Assembly (NCBI RefSeq): GCF_013294005.1
Contig: NZ_JABSNK010000006.1
Span: 1-64,000, forward strand
DNA: 64,000 bases
Reading direction: 5' to 3'
Origin: Flavobacterium gelidicaeli
Lineage (GTDB): Bacteria > Bacteroidota > Bacteroidia > Flavobacteriales > Flavobacteriaceae
Part shown: in pieces, positions 16,134-25,792 of the stretch
Numbering within the stretch: the first letter of the stretch is position 1
Layout: each line of letters opens with the position of its first letter
Program-made: the position numbers and the translations under genes
Notes under the pieces: generated by a model
What the model saw: only the letters and a program-made list of their open reading frames with translations
What the model was told of the DNA's origin: nothing
Database searches by the model: none

Positions 16134-17051
16134 ATGAATCGCAGCTATATCTCTCCTCCAAGTTTGTCAAATGAAAAGTCCTTAAAAACTTTAGTTGAAA
16201 ATAGAACGGTTTATAATTTAAACCACTGTGAATTAAATATTTTTGAGACTTATAAAGATGCTACTTTAGTTCCATTACAATTTAATGATTTAGTGGTGAC
16301 GAGCATGTTAAGAGGTAAAAAAATAATGCACCTATTTGACGATCCTTGTTTTGAGTATTTACCAGGCGAAACAGTGGTGATTCCGTCAAACGTAGAAATG
16401 AAAATTGATTTTCCTGAAGCAACTAAAAGTAATCCTACGCAATGCTTGGCTTTGGCGATAGACCAACAAAAAATCACAGCAACTTTACACTTTTTAAACG
16501 AGCGCTATCCTAAAGAAGGCAACAATCAGTTTTGGCATTTAGACTACCACAATTATTATTTTTATAACAATATAGAATTAGCAACTACCATCAATAAATT
16601 AGTAAAGGAATGTATGGGTACGTCCATAACAAAAGACATTTTAGCTGATTTGACCTTACAAGAATTATTGATTAGAATAATACAAACACAAACAGCAAAA
16701 TCAATTGATGATGGAGTAATAACAGACTCTAATGCTCCAATAACTCAGGTAATAGAATACATTCGTTTAAATTTACGTGAAAATATCAGTTTGAAAAATC
16801 TTAGCGAAAAAGCATGTATGAGCACAACTTCATTTTATCGTTTCTTTAAAAGAGAATTAGGAATGACTCCTATAGAATTTGTAATTAAAGAAAAAATTAA
16901 ATGTGCAAAAAAACTGCTTAAAAACCCTACGATACAAATAAATGAAGTTTGCCATTTATCAGGATTTGAAGACAGTAATTACTTTATTAGATTGTTTAAA
17001 AAGCATGAAGGCATTACCCCTAAACAATACCAATTATTGTATGTAAACTGA
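16134..17051 (+). CDS. AraC-family transcriptional regulator
   Basis: The product is 305 residues: an N-terminal cupin-like sensor domain of the AraC_N type (residues 25-190, with DDPCFEYLPGETVVIPSN) and two C-terminal helix-turn-helix motifs (ISLKNLSEKACMSTTSFYRFFK and the INEVCHLSGFEDSNYFIRLFKKHEGITP region). It converges on the DUF779 gene, with one base between the two stops. The same trio (AraC_N regulator, aldehyde dehydrogenase, DUF779) occurs in many bacteria, so it probably activates the dehydrogenase operon in response to an aldehyde or alcohol. Confidence 0.88.
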   Translation: MNRSYISPPSLSNEKSLKTLVENRTVYNLNHCELNIFETYKDATLVPLQFNDLVVTSMLRGKKIMHLFDDPCFEYLPGETVVIPSNVEMKIDFPEATKSNPTQCLALAIDQQKITATLHFLNERYPKEGNNQFWHLDYHNYYFYNNIELATTINKLVKECMGTSITKDILADLTLQELLIRIIQTQTAKSIDDGVITDSNAPITQVIEYIRLNLRENISLKNLSEKACMSTTSFYRFFKRELGMTPIEFVIKEKIKCAKKLLKNPTIQINEVCHLSGFEDSNYFIRLFKKHEGITPKQYQLLYVN

Positions 17052-17052
17052 A

Positions 17053-17427
17053 TTATTCAATGTAGTGAATAGGTGTTAAATTTTGTTCTTCTTCTGGTGT
17101 GAAAATTCGGTATTCAATTTGGAACGTTTTCTTTAATGGCGTTTCTAAAGAGAATCCGCCAACACCAAAAGCATCAATAACTTTTAAGGTAAAATGAGCA
17201 TGTTTCCAGTATTCAAATAAGTCTTTATCCACCCAAAACGCTACTTCTTCGATAGTTCCAATGCATACATCACCCATTCGTTGGTAAAAACCTCCCTTTT
17301 CAAAACACTGTGGCTGCGATCCCTCACAACAACCTCCTGCTTGATAAAACATCAATTCCCCATGTTTTTCTTTAAGAATAGCTATTAGTTCAATAGCTTC
17401 TTTTGTAGCATCAATTCTTCTAATCAT
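17053..17427 (-). CDS. DUF779 family protein, aldehyde dehydrogenase partner
   Basis: The product is 124 residues with the family-defining cysteine cluster GGCCEGSQPQC (about residues 32-42), which could bind a metal. It lies downstream of the aldehyde dehydrogenase gene on the same strand, with a hairpin between, and its product is likely made in lower amounts than the enzyme. The biochemical role of DUF779 is not established; the linkage to aldehyde dehydrogenases is widely conserved. Confidence 0.85.
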   Translation of the reverse strand: MIRRIDATKEAIELIAILKEKHGELMFYQAGGCCEGSQPQCFEKGGFYQRMGDVCIGTIEEVAFWVDKDLFEYWKHAHFTLKVIDAFGVGGFSLETPLKKTFQIEYRIFTPEEEQNLTPIHYIE

Positions 17428-17456
17428 TTGTTTATTTTAAATTATATTTTAAGATA

Positions 17457-17483
17457 AAAGGCAAGCTTACACCTGCCTTTTTT
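17457..17483 (-). terminator. Hairpin between aldehyde dehydrogenase and DUF779 genes
   Basis: AAAGGCA and TGCCTTTTTT arms flank a 10 bp loop. Read on the minus strand it forms a short stem after the dehydrogenase stop, so it is likely a partial terminator or an mRNA end-protecting hairpin inside the operon. Confidence 0.55.
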
Positions 17484-17493
17484 GAATCATTTA

Positions 17494-18999
17494 CTAAAAG
17501 AAACCTAATTTCTTTTTGTCGTAAGAAATCAACATGTTTTTAGTTTGCTGGTAATGTGCAAGCATCATTTTATGATTTTCGCGACCTATACCAGATTGTT
17601 TGTACCCACCAAAAGGAGCACCCGCAGGGTAAGAATGGTATTGATTAACCCAAACGCGACCTGCTTGAATTGCTCTTGGAACTTGATAGATTTCGTGTGC
17701 ATCTCGAGTCCATAAACCCGCGCCTAAACCATACATAGTATCATTTGCAATAGCGATAGCTTCCTCAGTAGTTTTAAAAGTTGTAACTGCTAGAACAGGA
17801 CCAAAAATTTCTTCTTGAAAAATACGCATTTTATTATTCCCTTTGAAAATCGTAGGTTGGATATAATATCCTCCTGCAAGATCTCCATCCATTTTATATT
17901 GATCGCCACCAGTCAACAGCTCAGCTCCTTCTTCCTTACCTAATTTTAGATAAGACATAATTTTTTCTTTTTGTACCAATGAAGCTTGGGCTCCCATCAT
18001 TGTAGTTCTATCCAATGGATTCCCCATTTTTATAGCCTTAGTTCTTTCAATTACACGTGCCATAAATTTTTCATAGATATCCTCATGAACTAATAAACGG
18101 GAAGGACTAGTACAAATTTCTCCTTGATTTAAAGCAAATAAAACAGCTCCTTCAATGGCTTTATCAAAGAAGTCATCATCAGCATCTCCAACAGATTTCA
18201 TAAAAACATTAGGAGACTTCCCTCCTAGTTCCAGCGTCACCGGAATAATATTTTCAGTGGCATATTGCATCACTAAACGTCCTGTAGTGGTAGAACCTGT
18301 AAAAGCTGCTTTAGAAACTTTTTTATTAGTTACCAAGGCGCGTCCTAATTCTGCACCAAAACCATTTACAATATTCAATACTCCTGGAGGCAAAATATCA
18401 CCTATTAATTCCATTAAAACTAAGATGGAAATGGGTGTACTTTCTGCTGGTTTTAATACTACAGTATTTCCTGCAGCTAATGCAGGTGCAATTTTCCAAA
18501 CGGCCATTAATATGGGAAAATTCCAAGGAATAATTTGTGCAATAACGCCAAGAGGTTCACTCAAAGCAATTGAAATACTTTGTGAATCTAGTTCTACAAT
18601 TGAACTTTCCTCAGCTCTAATCACTCCTGCAAAATATCTAAAATGGTCAATTGCCAACGGAATATCAGCAGCTAGCGTTTCACGAATCGCTTTTCCGTTA
18701 TCGACCGTTTCTACCGTAGCGATGTATTCTAAGTTATCTTCTATTTTTTGCGCAATCTTATTCAATAAATTACTTCTCTCTGTGGCTGATGTTTTTCCCC
18801 AAGTTTCAAATGCTTTATGTGCAGTATCTACTGCTAGTTCTAGGTCCTCTATATTAGAATGTGCTGCTTGAGTGAATACTTTTCCGTCAATTGGAGAAAC
18901 TACATCAAAGTAATTTCCTTTTATAGGAGCTACGAATTTACCTCCTATGTAATTGTCATACTTTGCCTTAAATTCAGGTCTTTGTGCTATATTGCTCAT
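17494..18999 (-). CDS. NAD(P)+-dependent aldehyde dehydrogenase
   Basis: This 501-residue enzyme of the ALDH superfamily, AldB/ExaC-like, oxidises an aldehyde to the acid in the cytoplasm. Visible are the NAD-binding GSTTTGRLV, the general base Glu in [13 protein letters not shown] and the catalytic Cys in [13 protein letters not shown] (Cys at about residue 296). The length is standard. A TAAATTTG -7 promoter element (minus strand) lies 22 bp upstream. With the neighbouring AraC regulator and DUF779 protein it forms a recurrent aldehyde-detoxification or alcohol-oxidation module. The natural substrate cannot be read from the sequence. Confidence 0.92.
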   Translation of the reverse strand: MSNIAQRPEFKAKYDNYIGGKFVAPIKGNYFDVVSPIDGKVFTQAAHSNIEDLELAVDTAHKAFETWGKTSATERSNLLNKIAQKIEDNLEYIATVETVDNGKAIRETLAADIPLAIDHFRYFAGVIRAEESSIVELDSQSISIALSEPLGVIAQIIPWNFPILMAVWKIAPALAAGNTVVLKPAESTPISILVLMELIGDILPPGVLNIVNGFGAELGRALVTNKKVSKAAFTGSTTTGRLVMQYATENIIPVTLELGGKSPNVFMKSVGDADDDFFDKAIEGAVLFALNQGEICTSPSRLLVHEDIYEKFMARVIERTKAIKMGNPLDRTTMMGAQASLVQKEKIMSYLKLGKEEGAELLTGGDQYKMDGDLAGGYYIQPTIFKGNNKMRIFQEEIFGPVLAVTTFKTTEEAIAIANDTMYGLGAGLWTRDAHEIYQVPRAIQAGRVWVNQYHSYPAGAPFGGYKQSGIGRENHKMMLAHYQQTKNMLISYDKKKLGFF

Positions 19000-19020
19000 A
19001 CTTCTCTATTTTAATTTACC

Positions 19021-19028
19021 CAAATTTA
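19021..19028 (-). promoter_or_regulatory. Bacteroidota -7 promoter element of the aldehyde dehydrogenase gene
   Basis: The plus-strand CAAATTTA reads TAAATTTG on the minus strand, matching TAnnTTTG, 22 bp before the start codon. No clear -33 TTTG is seen. Confidence 0.45.
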
Positions 19029-19233
19029 CTTTGAATAATAATACATCTATAGCATTATCTATTCACTTAATAGCATAAAATTTCCATATTCGTTTTTTTA
19101 ACCTTATTTTATTATTTAATTAGTAAAATAAATACTTAAAGTATAAGATATTATTTTTGTAGAAAGTTTTTTAATACTACAAAATTGACATAAAAAACAA
19201 AAAAAATAGTTTCTTACTACAAACTGCAATCCT

Positions 19234-19241
19234 TATATTTG
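19234..19241 (+). promoter_or_regulatory. Bacteroidota -7 promoter element of pheT
   Basis: TATATTTG matches TAnnTTTG 22 bp before the pheT ATG. The -33 position holds only a partial match (TTCT at 19211). Confidence 0.5.
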
Positions 19242-19262
19242 CAATCTTATTAAAAATGACAG

Positions 19263-21683
19263 ATGAAAATATCTTATAACTGGTTAAAACAATTTATTAA
19301 AACAGACTGGAATTCTGAAGAGACAGCAGCTTTACTAACCGACTTAGGTTTAGAAGTAGAAATGGTTGAAAAATATCAATCTATAAAAGGTGGATTAGAA
19401 GGAATTGTAGTAGGACATGTGCTTACTTGCGTTCCTCATCCTGATGCTGACCGACTAAAATTGACGACTGTAGATATAGGAACCGGTACTCCTATTCAAG
19501 TAGTATGTGGAGCTGCCAATGTTGATGCGGGACAAAATGTACCAGTGGCAACAATAGGAACTGTTTTATACGATAAAGAAGGTACTGCTTTTACTATCAA
19601 AAAAGGTAAAATTCGCGGTCAGGAAAGTCACGGTATGATTTGTGCTGAGGATGAGCTAGGTTTAGGAGAAAGTCATGATGGAATTATGATTCTTGACGCA
19701 GCACTAGTTCCTGGGACAAAAGCTGCCGAAGTTTTTAAAGTAGAGAATGACGAAGTATTTGAAATAGGCTTAACGCCAAATCGTGCAGATGCCATGAGTC
19801 ATTTAGGTACTGCTCGTGATTTAAGAGCGGGCTTACTGCAAAGTGGTATTAATGTAGAGTTAATTACGCCATCTGTAAGTAATTTTAGAATAGACATGCG
19901 TACCCTTAAAATAGATACTGTAATCGAGGACACACAATTAGCGCCAAGATATTGCGGAGTTACTATATCAGGGATTACAGTAAAACCTTCTCCACAATGG
20001 CTACAAGATAGATTAAAAGCTATTGGATTAAATCCAAAAAACAATATAGTAGACGTTACAAATTACGTTTTACATGAACTAGGACAACCATTACATGCTT
20101 TTGACGCTGCGAAAGTAAACGGGAAAATCATTGTAAAAACATTAGAAGCAGGAACAAAGTTCACTACTCTTGATGATGTAGAACGCACATTACATGAAGA
20201 GGATTTAATGATATGTGATGAAAAAGGCCCATTGTGTATCGCAGGAGTTTTTGGTGGTAAAAACTCTGGGGTTTCTGAGCATACTAATGCAATATTTTTA
20301 GAAAGTGCTTATTTCAATCCTGTAAGTATTCGTAAAACTGCAAAAAGACACCAATTAAGCACTGACGCTTCATTTAGATTTGAAAGAGGTATCGACCCAA
20401 CAATCACTGCTTATGCTTTGAAACGTGCAGCTTTATTAATTCAAGAGGTTGCCGGTGGAGAAATCACATCTGATGTTAGTGATGTTTACCAAAAGAAAAT
20501 TGAAGACTTTGCTGTATTCTTAAACTTTTGTAATGTTAAGAAAATCATTGGTCAAGAAATCCCAAAAGATACTATCAAGCAAATCTTAGTATCCTTAGAT
20601 ATTAAAGTTAATAGCGTATCTGAAACTGGATTGGGGCTTACAATTCCTTCATACCGTGTGGATGTACAAAGAGAAATTGATGTTATCGAAGAAATATTAA
20701 GAGTTTACGGATACAACAACATTAGTTTTTCAAAAAAATTCAATGCTACCGTTGCTAACTCCCCTCGTAATGAGGACTATAAATTGCAAAATATTATTGC
20801 AACGCAGTTAAACTCACAAGGTTTTCACGAAATGATGGCTAACTCGCTAACTACGGCTAGTTATGTACAACTTTCGGATACTTTAAAAGAAGAGCACAAT
20901 GTTACTATGTTGAATCCTTTGAGTAACGACCTAGCAACAATGCGTCAGTCATTATTATTCTCAGGATTAGAAGCTATCTCTTATAATATAAACCGAAAAA
21001 ATAGTGATTTAAAATTATTTGAATTCGGTAAAACATATCATAAGTTTTTATCAGGATTTGAAGAACACAAACATTTGTCTGCTTTTATCACTGGAAATAG
21101 AAATCAAGAAAGCTGGACCAACACTCAAAAACCAACAGATTTCTTTTTATTGAAAGGATACGTTGATGCTGTATTAGCACGTTTTGGAATACAAAAAACG
21201 CAAAATAGCCCAGTTACCTCTGATGTGTTTTCAGAAGGAATCGCAATTGGAACTGGTCACAATGCTTTGGTAGAATTTGGTTTAGTAAAAAAATCAATTT
21301 TGAAACATTTTGGAATAAAACAAGAAGTTTATTATGCTGATTTTAATTGGGACATCCTTTTGAAAGCTGCTGCCAGCAAAATAAAATTTACTGATATTCC
21401 GAAATACCCAGAAGTACGTAGAGATTTAGCGTTGCTAGTTGATCAAAGTGTAAATTACGATGCAATATTCGCTTTAGCAAAACAAACAGAGAAAAACCTA
21501 TTGAAAGACATTAATTTATTTGATGTTTACGAAGGAAATAATTTACCTGAAGGAAAAAAATCTTACGCATTAAGTTTTACAATTCAAGATACTTCTAAAA
21601 CATTAACCGACGCTCAAATCGATAAAATTATGGGTAAGTTGCAAAAAGTTTTTGAAACTGAATTAGGAGCTACGTTGAGATAA
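19263..21683 (+). CDS. pheT: Phenylalanyl-tRNA synthetase beta subunit
   Basis: The product is 806 residues, the full bacterial length. The N-terminal tRNA-binding OB-fold (residues about 39-150) contains HPDADRLKLTTVDIG. The B3/B4 region carries editing-domain residues, B5 follows, and the catalytic-like core includes RFERGIDP. The C-terminal FDX-ACB anticodon-binding domain includes YPEVRRDLALLVD. It pairs with PheS to charge tRNA-Phe; pheS is not in the window. A TAnnTTTG promoter element and a strong terminator bracket it as a single-gene unit. Confidence 0.97.
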   Translation: MKISYNWLKQFIKTDWNSEETAALLTDLGLEVEMVEKYQSIKGGLEGIVVGHVLTCVPHPDADRLKLTTVDIGTGTPIQVVCGAANVDAGQNVPVATIGTVLYDKEGTAFTIKKGKIRGQESHGMICAEDELGLGESHDGIMILDAALVPGTKAAEVFKVENDEVFEIGLTPNRADAMSHLGTARDLRAGLLQSGINVELITPSVSNFRIDMRTLKIDTVIEDTQLAPRYCGVTISGITVKPSPQWLQDRLKAIGLNPKNNIVDVTNYVLHELGQPLHAFDAAKVNGKIIVKTLEAGTKFTTLDDVERTLHEEDLMICDEKGPLCIAGVFGGKNSGVSEHTNAIFLESAYFNPVSIRKTAKRHQLSTDASFRFERGIDPTITAYALKRAALLIQEVAGGEITSDVSDVYQKKIEDFAVFLNFCNVKKIIGQEIPKDTIKQILVSLDIKVNSVSETGLGLTIPSYRVDVQREIDVIEEILRVYGYNNISFSKKFNATVANSPRNEDYKLQNIIATQLNSQGFHEMMANSLTTASYVQLSDTLKEEHNVTMLNPLSNDLATMRQSLLFSGLEAISYNINRKNSDLKLFEFGKTYHKFLSGFEEHKHLSAFITGNRNQESWTNTQKPTDFFLLKGYVDAVLARFGIQKTQNSPVTSDVFSEGIAIGTGHNALVEFGLVKKSILKHFGIKQEVYYADFNWDILLKAAASKIKFTDIPKYPEVRRDLALLVDQSVNYDAIFALAKQTEKNLLKDINLFDVYEGNNLPEGKKSYALSFTIQDTSKTLTDAQIDKIMGKLQKVFETELGATLR

Positions 21684-21703
21684 AGGCATTCGTTCTAAAT
21701 ATA

Positions 21704-21741
21704 AAAATCCCAATTCTATTAATTTAGAATTGGGATTTTAT
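21704..21741 (+). terminator. Rho-independent terminator after pheT
   Basis: AAAATCCCAATTCTA and TAGAATTGGGATTTT arms form a long stem followed by T-rich sequence. It can act on both strands. Confidence 0.85.
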
Positions 21742-21753
21742 TTTTTAAAATAA

Positions 21754-21783
21754 AGAGCCTTGAATAATTATCAAGACTCTTTA
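21754..21783 (-). terminator. Terminator of the fasciclin gene
   Basis: AAAGAG-CTTGA and TCAAG-CTCTTT arms lie about 30 bp past the minus-strand stop at 21811. Confidence 0.65.
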
Positions 21784-21810
21784 TTATTTGCAATAACCTT
21801 TAACTAATTC

Positions 21811-22365
21811 TTAGTTTTTAGGTAATAAAACAGCATTTACTACGTGAATAACACCGTTTGATTGATTAACATCAGCGATAGTTACTTCAGCCATCCCCCC
21901 TTTTTCATCTGTGATGTATAGTTTTTTTCCTTTCATCCAAGCTGTTAAAGTTCCGTCACTTACTGTTTTAAGCATTGCTTTTCCATTTCCTTCTTTTATT
22001 GCTTTTGCAATATCAACTGCGTTCATTTTTCCAGAAACTACGTGGTAAGTAAGTATTGTTTGTAACATTTTTTTATTCTCAGGCTTCAATAGTGTTTCTA
22101 CTGTTCCTGCAGCTAACATATCAAAAGCTGCATTAGTAGGAGCAAAAACTGTAAACGGTCCCATTCCTTGTAAAGTTTCAACTAAATCTGCCGCTTTTAC
22201 TGCTGCAACTAATGTAGTGTGGTCTTTAGAGTTTACAGCATTTTCGATAATGTTTTTAGAAGGATACATTTCTGCCCCACCTACCATTACTGTTTTTTGT
22301 GCGAATGAAGTTGCTCCGAATGCTAATGTTAAAAATGCTACTGATAAAAATTTTCTTGTTTTCAT
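21811..22365 (-). CDS. Secreted fasciclin (FAS1) domain protein
   Basis: The product is 184 residues from the ATG whose signal peptide reads MKTRKFLSVAFLTLAFGATSFAQ. A longer frame reaches 22395 but lacks such a start. One FAS1 domain fills the mature protein, with the H1 motif GPFTVFAPTNAAFD, the YH motif in LTYHVVSGK and the H2-like VTIADVNQSNGVIHVVNAVLLP. FAS1 domains mediate cell-surface adhesion. It is a stand-alone gene between two terminators. Confidence 0.9.
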   Translation of the reverse strand: MKTRKFLSVAFLTLAFGATSFAQKTVMVGGAEMYPSKNIIENAVNSKDHTTLVAAVKAADLVETLQGMGPFTVFAPTNAAFDMLAAGTVETLLKPENKKMLQTILTYHVVSGKMNAVDIAKAIKEGNGKAMLKTVSDGTLTAWMKGKKLYITDEKGGMAEVTIADVNQSNGVIHVVNAVLLPKN

Positions 22366-22665
22366 GATTGTAATTATTAAGTTATATAAAAGCATTTACG
22401 CCAAAACTTAACTTATGGTTTTAAATCAGTGAAAAAAAATAATATAATACCAAAACCAATGTAATATAGCCTAACTTAATTTCTACCAAATCGAGCAAAG
22501 ACAAAATGCAATAGTGGTTCACTAAATCGCTTGAACTAACAATTAAATTATTTAAAAATAGTATCATGAAAAAGCTGACTTTGAAACCCAAAAAAAGGTA
22601 GTAGGATTATACAATCCAGCTACCTTTTTTTTAGGAATAATAAACTATTTTTTTGCTTTAGATTA
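22366..22665. other. Intergenic stretch with one terminator
   Basis: This 300 bp AT-rich gap holds the terminator of the T9SS-linked operon (22590-22632) and presumably the fasciclin promoter. I see no gene in it. Confidence 0.45.
22590..22632 (-). terminator. Terminator of the adhesin-SprF-OmpA operon
   Basis: AAAAAAAGGTAG and CTACCTTTTTTTT arms enclose a GGATT/AATCC sub-stem. It lies 34 bp past the OmpA-protein stop and has T tracts on both sides. Confidence 0.8.
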
Positions 22666-24837
22666 TTACAAGTTTAAAATTACAAACTCACTTCGTCTAT
22701 TTAACTCATGTTGTTCTTCAGTACAAGAATCACTTGGCTCACATTTTTCAATTTGAACCGTTTCACCATAACCTTTTGCAATGACTCTTTTATCAGCTAT
22801 TCCTTGATCAATAAAATACTCCTTAGTCGCATTTGCACGTTGCTCAGAAAGGTTCATATTGTAATTAGCATTTCCTCTATTATCAGTATGTGAGCCTATT
22901 TCTATAACCATCTCAGGGTATTTCTTCATCAGTTCAATCACACGGTTTAAAATAACTTTAGAATCCCTACGAATGTACCATAAATTGTAATCAAAGTAAA
23001 TAGGATCTGTTTTTATAACCATACGGTCTTTAACTTTAACAACATCTTTCTCTTTAGAAACAAGTGCTTCAAGTTTTTCTTTTTTCTGAATTATTGCTTT
23101 TTCAACTTCGCGTTTATCAGCTAGTACTTTATCTTTCTTTTGTTGTAAAAGTGCTATTTCGTCTTCTTTTTTCTTTTTTTCCAGTACCACTAAAGCTGCT
23201 TTGTCTTTAGCTTCTTGAGCCAGTTTAGCTTCTTTTTCTTTTTGCTCAAGTGCTACTAATTCTTCATTTTTAATAATCTCAAGAGAACGTAAAATCATTG
23301 AGCCATCGTTTTCTTTGTCTCTTATATTATCAATACGCAGTATCATAGACTTATTAGTAAACTCCTCTTTGCTTGCATGGATTGTATAACTAGTTTCGCA
23401 TGGCGAAAGCAAATTAAATTTTCCATCTGCAGCAGTAACAAAACGTTGAATTTCTTCATCTTTATCATTTTTCAATACGACTAACGCATTATCTAATGGT
23501 TTTTTTGAATCAAAATCAGTGATTACACCTGCAATATATTGCTTGCAATTTTCAATAAGCAAAGGCAGCGTCTCTATTAATTGATAAATATCATCACTTC
23601 CTTTACCACCTTTTCTATTTGATGAAAAATAACCTTCTTTGGTTTTTGAGTCAATTGTAAAGGCAAAATCATCGTAACCAGAGTTTAATGGAAGTCCTAC
23701 ATTTTGAGGTTTCTTAAAATCGTTGTTTTCAAATTCACTTACAAATACATCCAGAGAACCGTATCCTTCATGTCCATCTGAAGAGAAATATAATTTACCG
23801 TCTTGAGCAAAAAAAGGAAATTGTTCTTTTTTTGGCGTATTTATAGTTGTTCCTAGATTTTTTGGTGTACCAAAAGTTTTTCCGTTAATACTCACGCTAT
23901 ATAAATCGAAGGAACCTAATGTTCCCGGCATATCAGAAGCAAAATACAATGTCTTTTCATCAACACTTAAAGCGGGATGTTCTACAGAATAATCTTCGCT
24001 ATTGAATGGTAAAGCAACCGCTTTAGTCCATTTATCGTCTACTAATTCTGATCTAAAAATTTGTAATGTAGAAACTTTTTTATCGTTTTTAGCTTTCCCC
24101 CAATTAGTGAAATTATTTCTCGTGAAATACATTGTTTTACCATCTTTTGTAAAGATAGCATTAGCCTCATGTACTGGAGTATTTATTTTTTTAGAGAAAA
24201 AATTTGCAGCAGAATCAGCAGCGTTTTGATTCTTAATTGCAATTGTAACTAAATTCAAATACGACTCATTATTCCATTTGAAGGTTTTACCAAATAAAGG
24301 AATATTTTTTCTCACCGCAGAGAAAACTAATTTATCACCAAGTTTAATAGCTCCAAATTCAGACTTCTCGGTATTAAAAGCTAAATTCTTAATTTCGAAT
24401 CGGTTTCCAATTGCTGATACATTCTCTAAAATTTTAGCTTCTTTATTGAATTTTGCTAAAGCATCAGAATCCTTATTAGAAACTAAATAATCATGAATTA
24501 ATGTATTAGCAGCTTCATATTTCCCTAGACCTTTTAAAACTTGAGAATATTTAAAATAATCAGCTTCGTCAAGATCTTTATTTGAGCGATCAAATAGCAA
24601 ACTGTAATAACGTTGCGCTTTGTCAAAGTTAGCTATGTAGTAATAACATTCTGCTAAATTTTTAATTACTGTATCGGCGTTATTATAAGTAACTATTTTT
24701 TCATATCTAGGAATGGCTTCGCTATACGATGTCTTTTCAAAAAAACGATTTGCTCTTTGTAAATTTCGATCTTGGGCATTTATAGATTGTATTAAAAACA
24801 CAATTATTAGGAGTAATATTCTTTTCATATTTTTCAT
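22666..24837 (-). CDS. OmpA-family protein with TPR and PD40 repeats
   Basis: The product is about 723 residues from the ATG at 24837, two bases before the preceding stop; a longer frame to 24864 overlaps that gene. After a signal peptide (MKRILLLIIVFLIQSINAQ) come TPR-like repeats (residues 25-130), WD40-like PD40 propeller repeats (NEANAIFTKDGKTMYFTRN, VEHPALSVDEKTLYFASDMPG), a carboxypeptidase-regulatory-like fold, a Lys/Glu coiled coil and a C-terminal OmpA domain (IEIGSHTDNRGNANYN) that binds peptidoglycan. It is the usual third gene after a PorP/SprF gene and probably stabilises surface adhesin export. Confidence 0.9.
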   Translation of the reverse strand: MKNMKRILLLIIVFLIQSINAQDRNLQRANRFFEKTSYSEAIPRYEKIVTYNNADTVIKNLAECYYYIANFDKAQRYYSLLFDRSNKDLDEADYFKYSQVLKGLGKYEAANTLIHDYLVSNKDSDALAKFNKEAKILENVSAIGNRFEIKNLAFNTEKSEFGAIKLGDKLVFSAVRKNIPLFGKTFKWNNESYLNLVTIAIKNQNAADSAANFFSKKINTPVHEANAIFTKDGKTMYFTRNNFTNWGKAKNDKKVSTLQIFRSELVDDKWTKAVALPFNSEDYSVEHPALSVDEKTLYFASDMPGTLGSFDLYSVSINGKTFGTPKNLGTTINTPKKEQFPFFAQDGKLYFSSDGHEGYGSLDVFVSEFENNDFKKPQNVGLPLNSGYDDFAFTIDSKTKEGYFSSNRKGGKGSDDIYQLIETLPLLIENCKQYIAGVITDFDSKKPLDNALVVLKNDKDEEIQRFVTAADGKFNLLSPCETSYTIHASKEEFTNKSMILRIDNIRDKENDGSMILRSLEIIKNEELVALEQKEKEAKLAQEAKDKAALVVLEKKKKEDEIALLQQKKDKVLADKREVEKAIIQKKEKLEALVSKEKDVVKVKDRMVIKTDPIYFDYNLWYIRRDSKVILNRVIELMKKYPEMVIEIGSHTDNRGNANYNMNLSEQRANATKEYFIDQGIADKRVIAKGYGETVQIEKCEPSDSCTEEQHELNRRSEFVILNL

Positions 24838-24838
24838 T

Positions 24839-25765
24839 TTAGAAGAATCGTGGTGATTTATCATATCCTTTACTTAATAAATCTAAATCAAACAGTAAAA
24901 AAATCTCGTGTGTTCCAGAGTTGAACTGTCCAAGATTAGAAATAGTATAATCATAAGCATATCCCACACGCAAATTAGGTAATACTTTTACATTCATTAA
25001 TCCGCTCACGGCATCACCTACTCTATAAGATAATCCTAATTCAAACTTTTCATTATACAAAACATTTGCAGAAACATCTAAGTTGGCTGGGGATCCTTTT
25101 ACAAATTTGGTCATCAAGGCAGGCTTAAACTTAAACGATTCTGATAACGTAAAAACATATCCTCCAGTTAAAAAAACATGTAGATTTTCGGAGCCATAAT
25201 TACTTATACCGGACTTTTGTTCAATATGTTTTGAATTAAAAATATTAGGAGTTGATAAACCAATGTAATATTTATCAGTAAAATAATACCCTCCAACACC
25301 TACATTTGGCTTTAGAATAGAAACGTCTTCAAAAGCAAAATCTGGCGAAGTACTCTCAAATCTAAATCCATTAAAATTTGTTTGTAAAGAAGTTACTCCT
25401 GCTTTTAAACCTAATGAAAGTTTGTGACTATTATTAAATGATAACACGTAAGCAAAATCAGCGTAGAAGTTATTTTCTTTTTTAGCACCGTCCCCAATAT
25501 CATCAGAAATCATTGAAAATCCAACTTCAACTTTATCGTTTACTGGCATATGTGCAAATACAGTTAATGTTTTAGGAGCACCAACGGCACCAACCCATTG
25601 TGTTCTATACAAAGAACCTAAATTAAGTACGGATTCATCACTAGTGGCGTAAGCAGGATTTACAATATTCATGTTATACATGTATTGTGTGTACTGTGGA
25701 TCTTGTTGCGCTGCTATTTTATTAATAAATAAGAAAAAACTTACTAAAAGTATTGTTTTTTTCAT
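24839..25765 (-). CDS. PorP/SprF-family type IX secretion membrane protein
   Basis: This 308-residue protein has a signal peptide (MKKTILLVSFFLFINKIAAQ) and the family opening QQDPQYTQYMYNMNIVNPAYA. Repeated amphipathic beta strands and an ending RVGYAYDYTISNLGQFNSGTHE follow. SprF-like proteins form outer-membrane barrels needed for secretion of the particular gliding-type adhesin encoded next to them. Here that is the upstream 882-residue adhesin, with 27 bp between the genes, so the two likely form a dedicated pair. Confidence 0.93.
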   Translation of the reverse strand: MKKTILLVSFFLFINKIAAQQDPQYTQYMYNMNIVNPAYATSDESVLNLGSLYRTQWVGAVGAPKTLTVFAHMPVNDKVEVGFSMISDDIGDGAKKENNFYADFAYVLSFNNSHKLSLGLKAGVTSLQTNFNGFRFESTSPDFAFEDVSILKPNVGVGGYYFTDKYYIGLSTPNIFNSKHIEQKSGISNYGSENLHVFLTGGYVFTLSESFKFKPALMTKFVKGSPANLDVSANVLYNEKFELGLSYRVGDAVSGLMNVKVLPNLRVGYAYDYTISNLGQFNSGTHEIFLLFDLDLLSKGYDKSPRFF

Positions 25766-25792
25766 GAAGTCAAGTTTAGAGAAATTGTTAAA

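Noticed and set aside
18155..18871. Long plus-strand frame opposite the aldehyde dehydrogenase
   Set aside because: It is a shadow of a well-conserved enzyme gene with a complete active site on the other strand.
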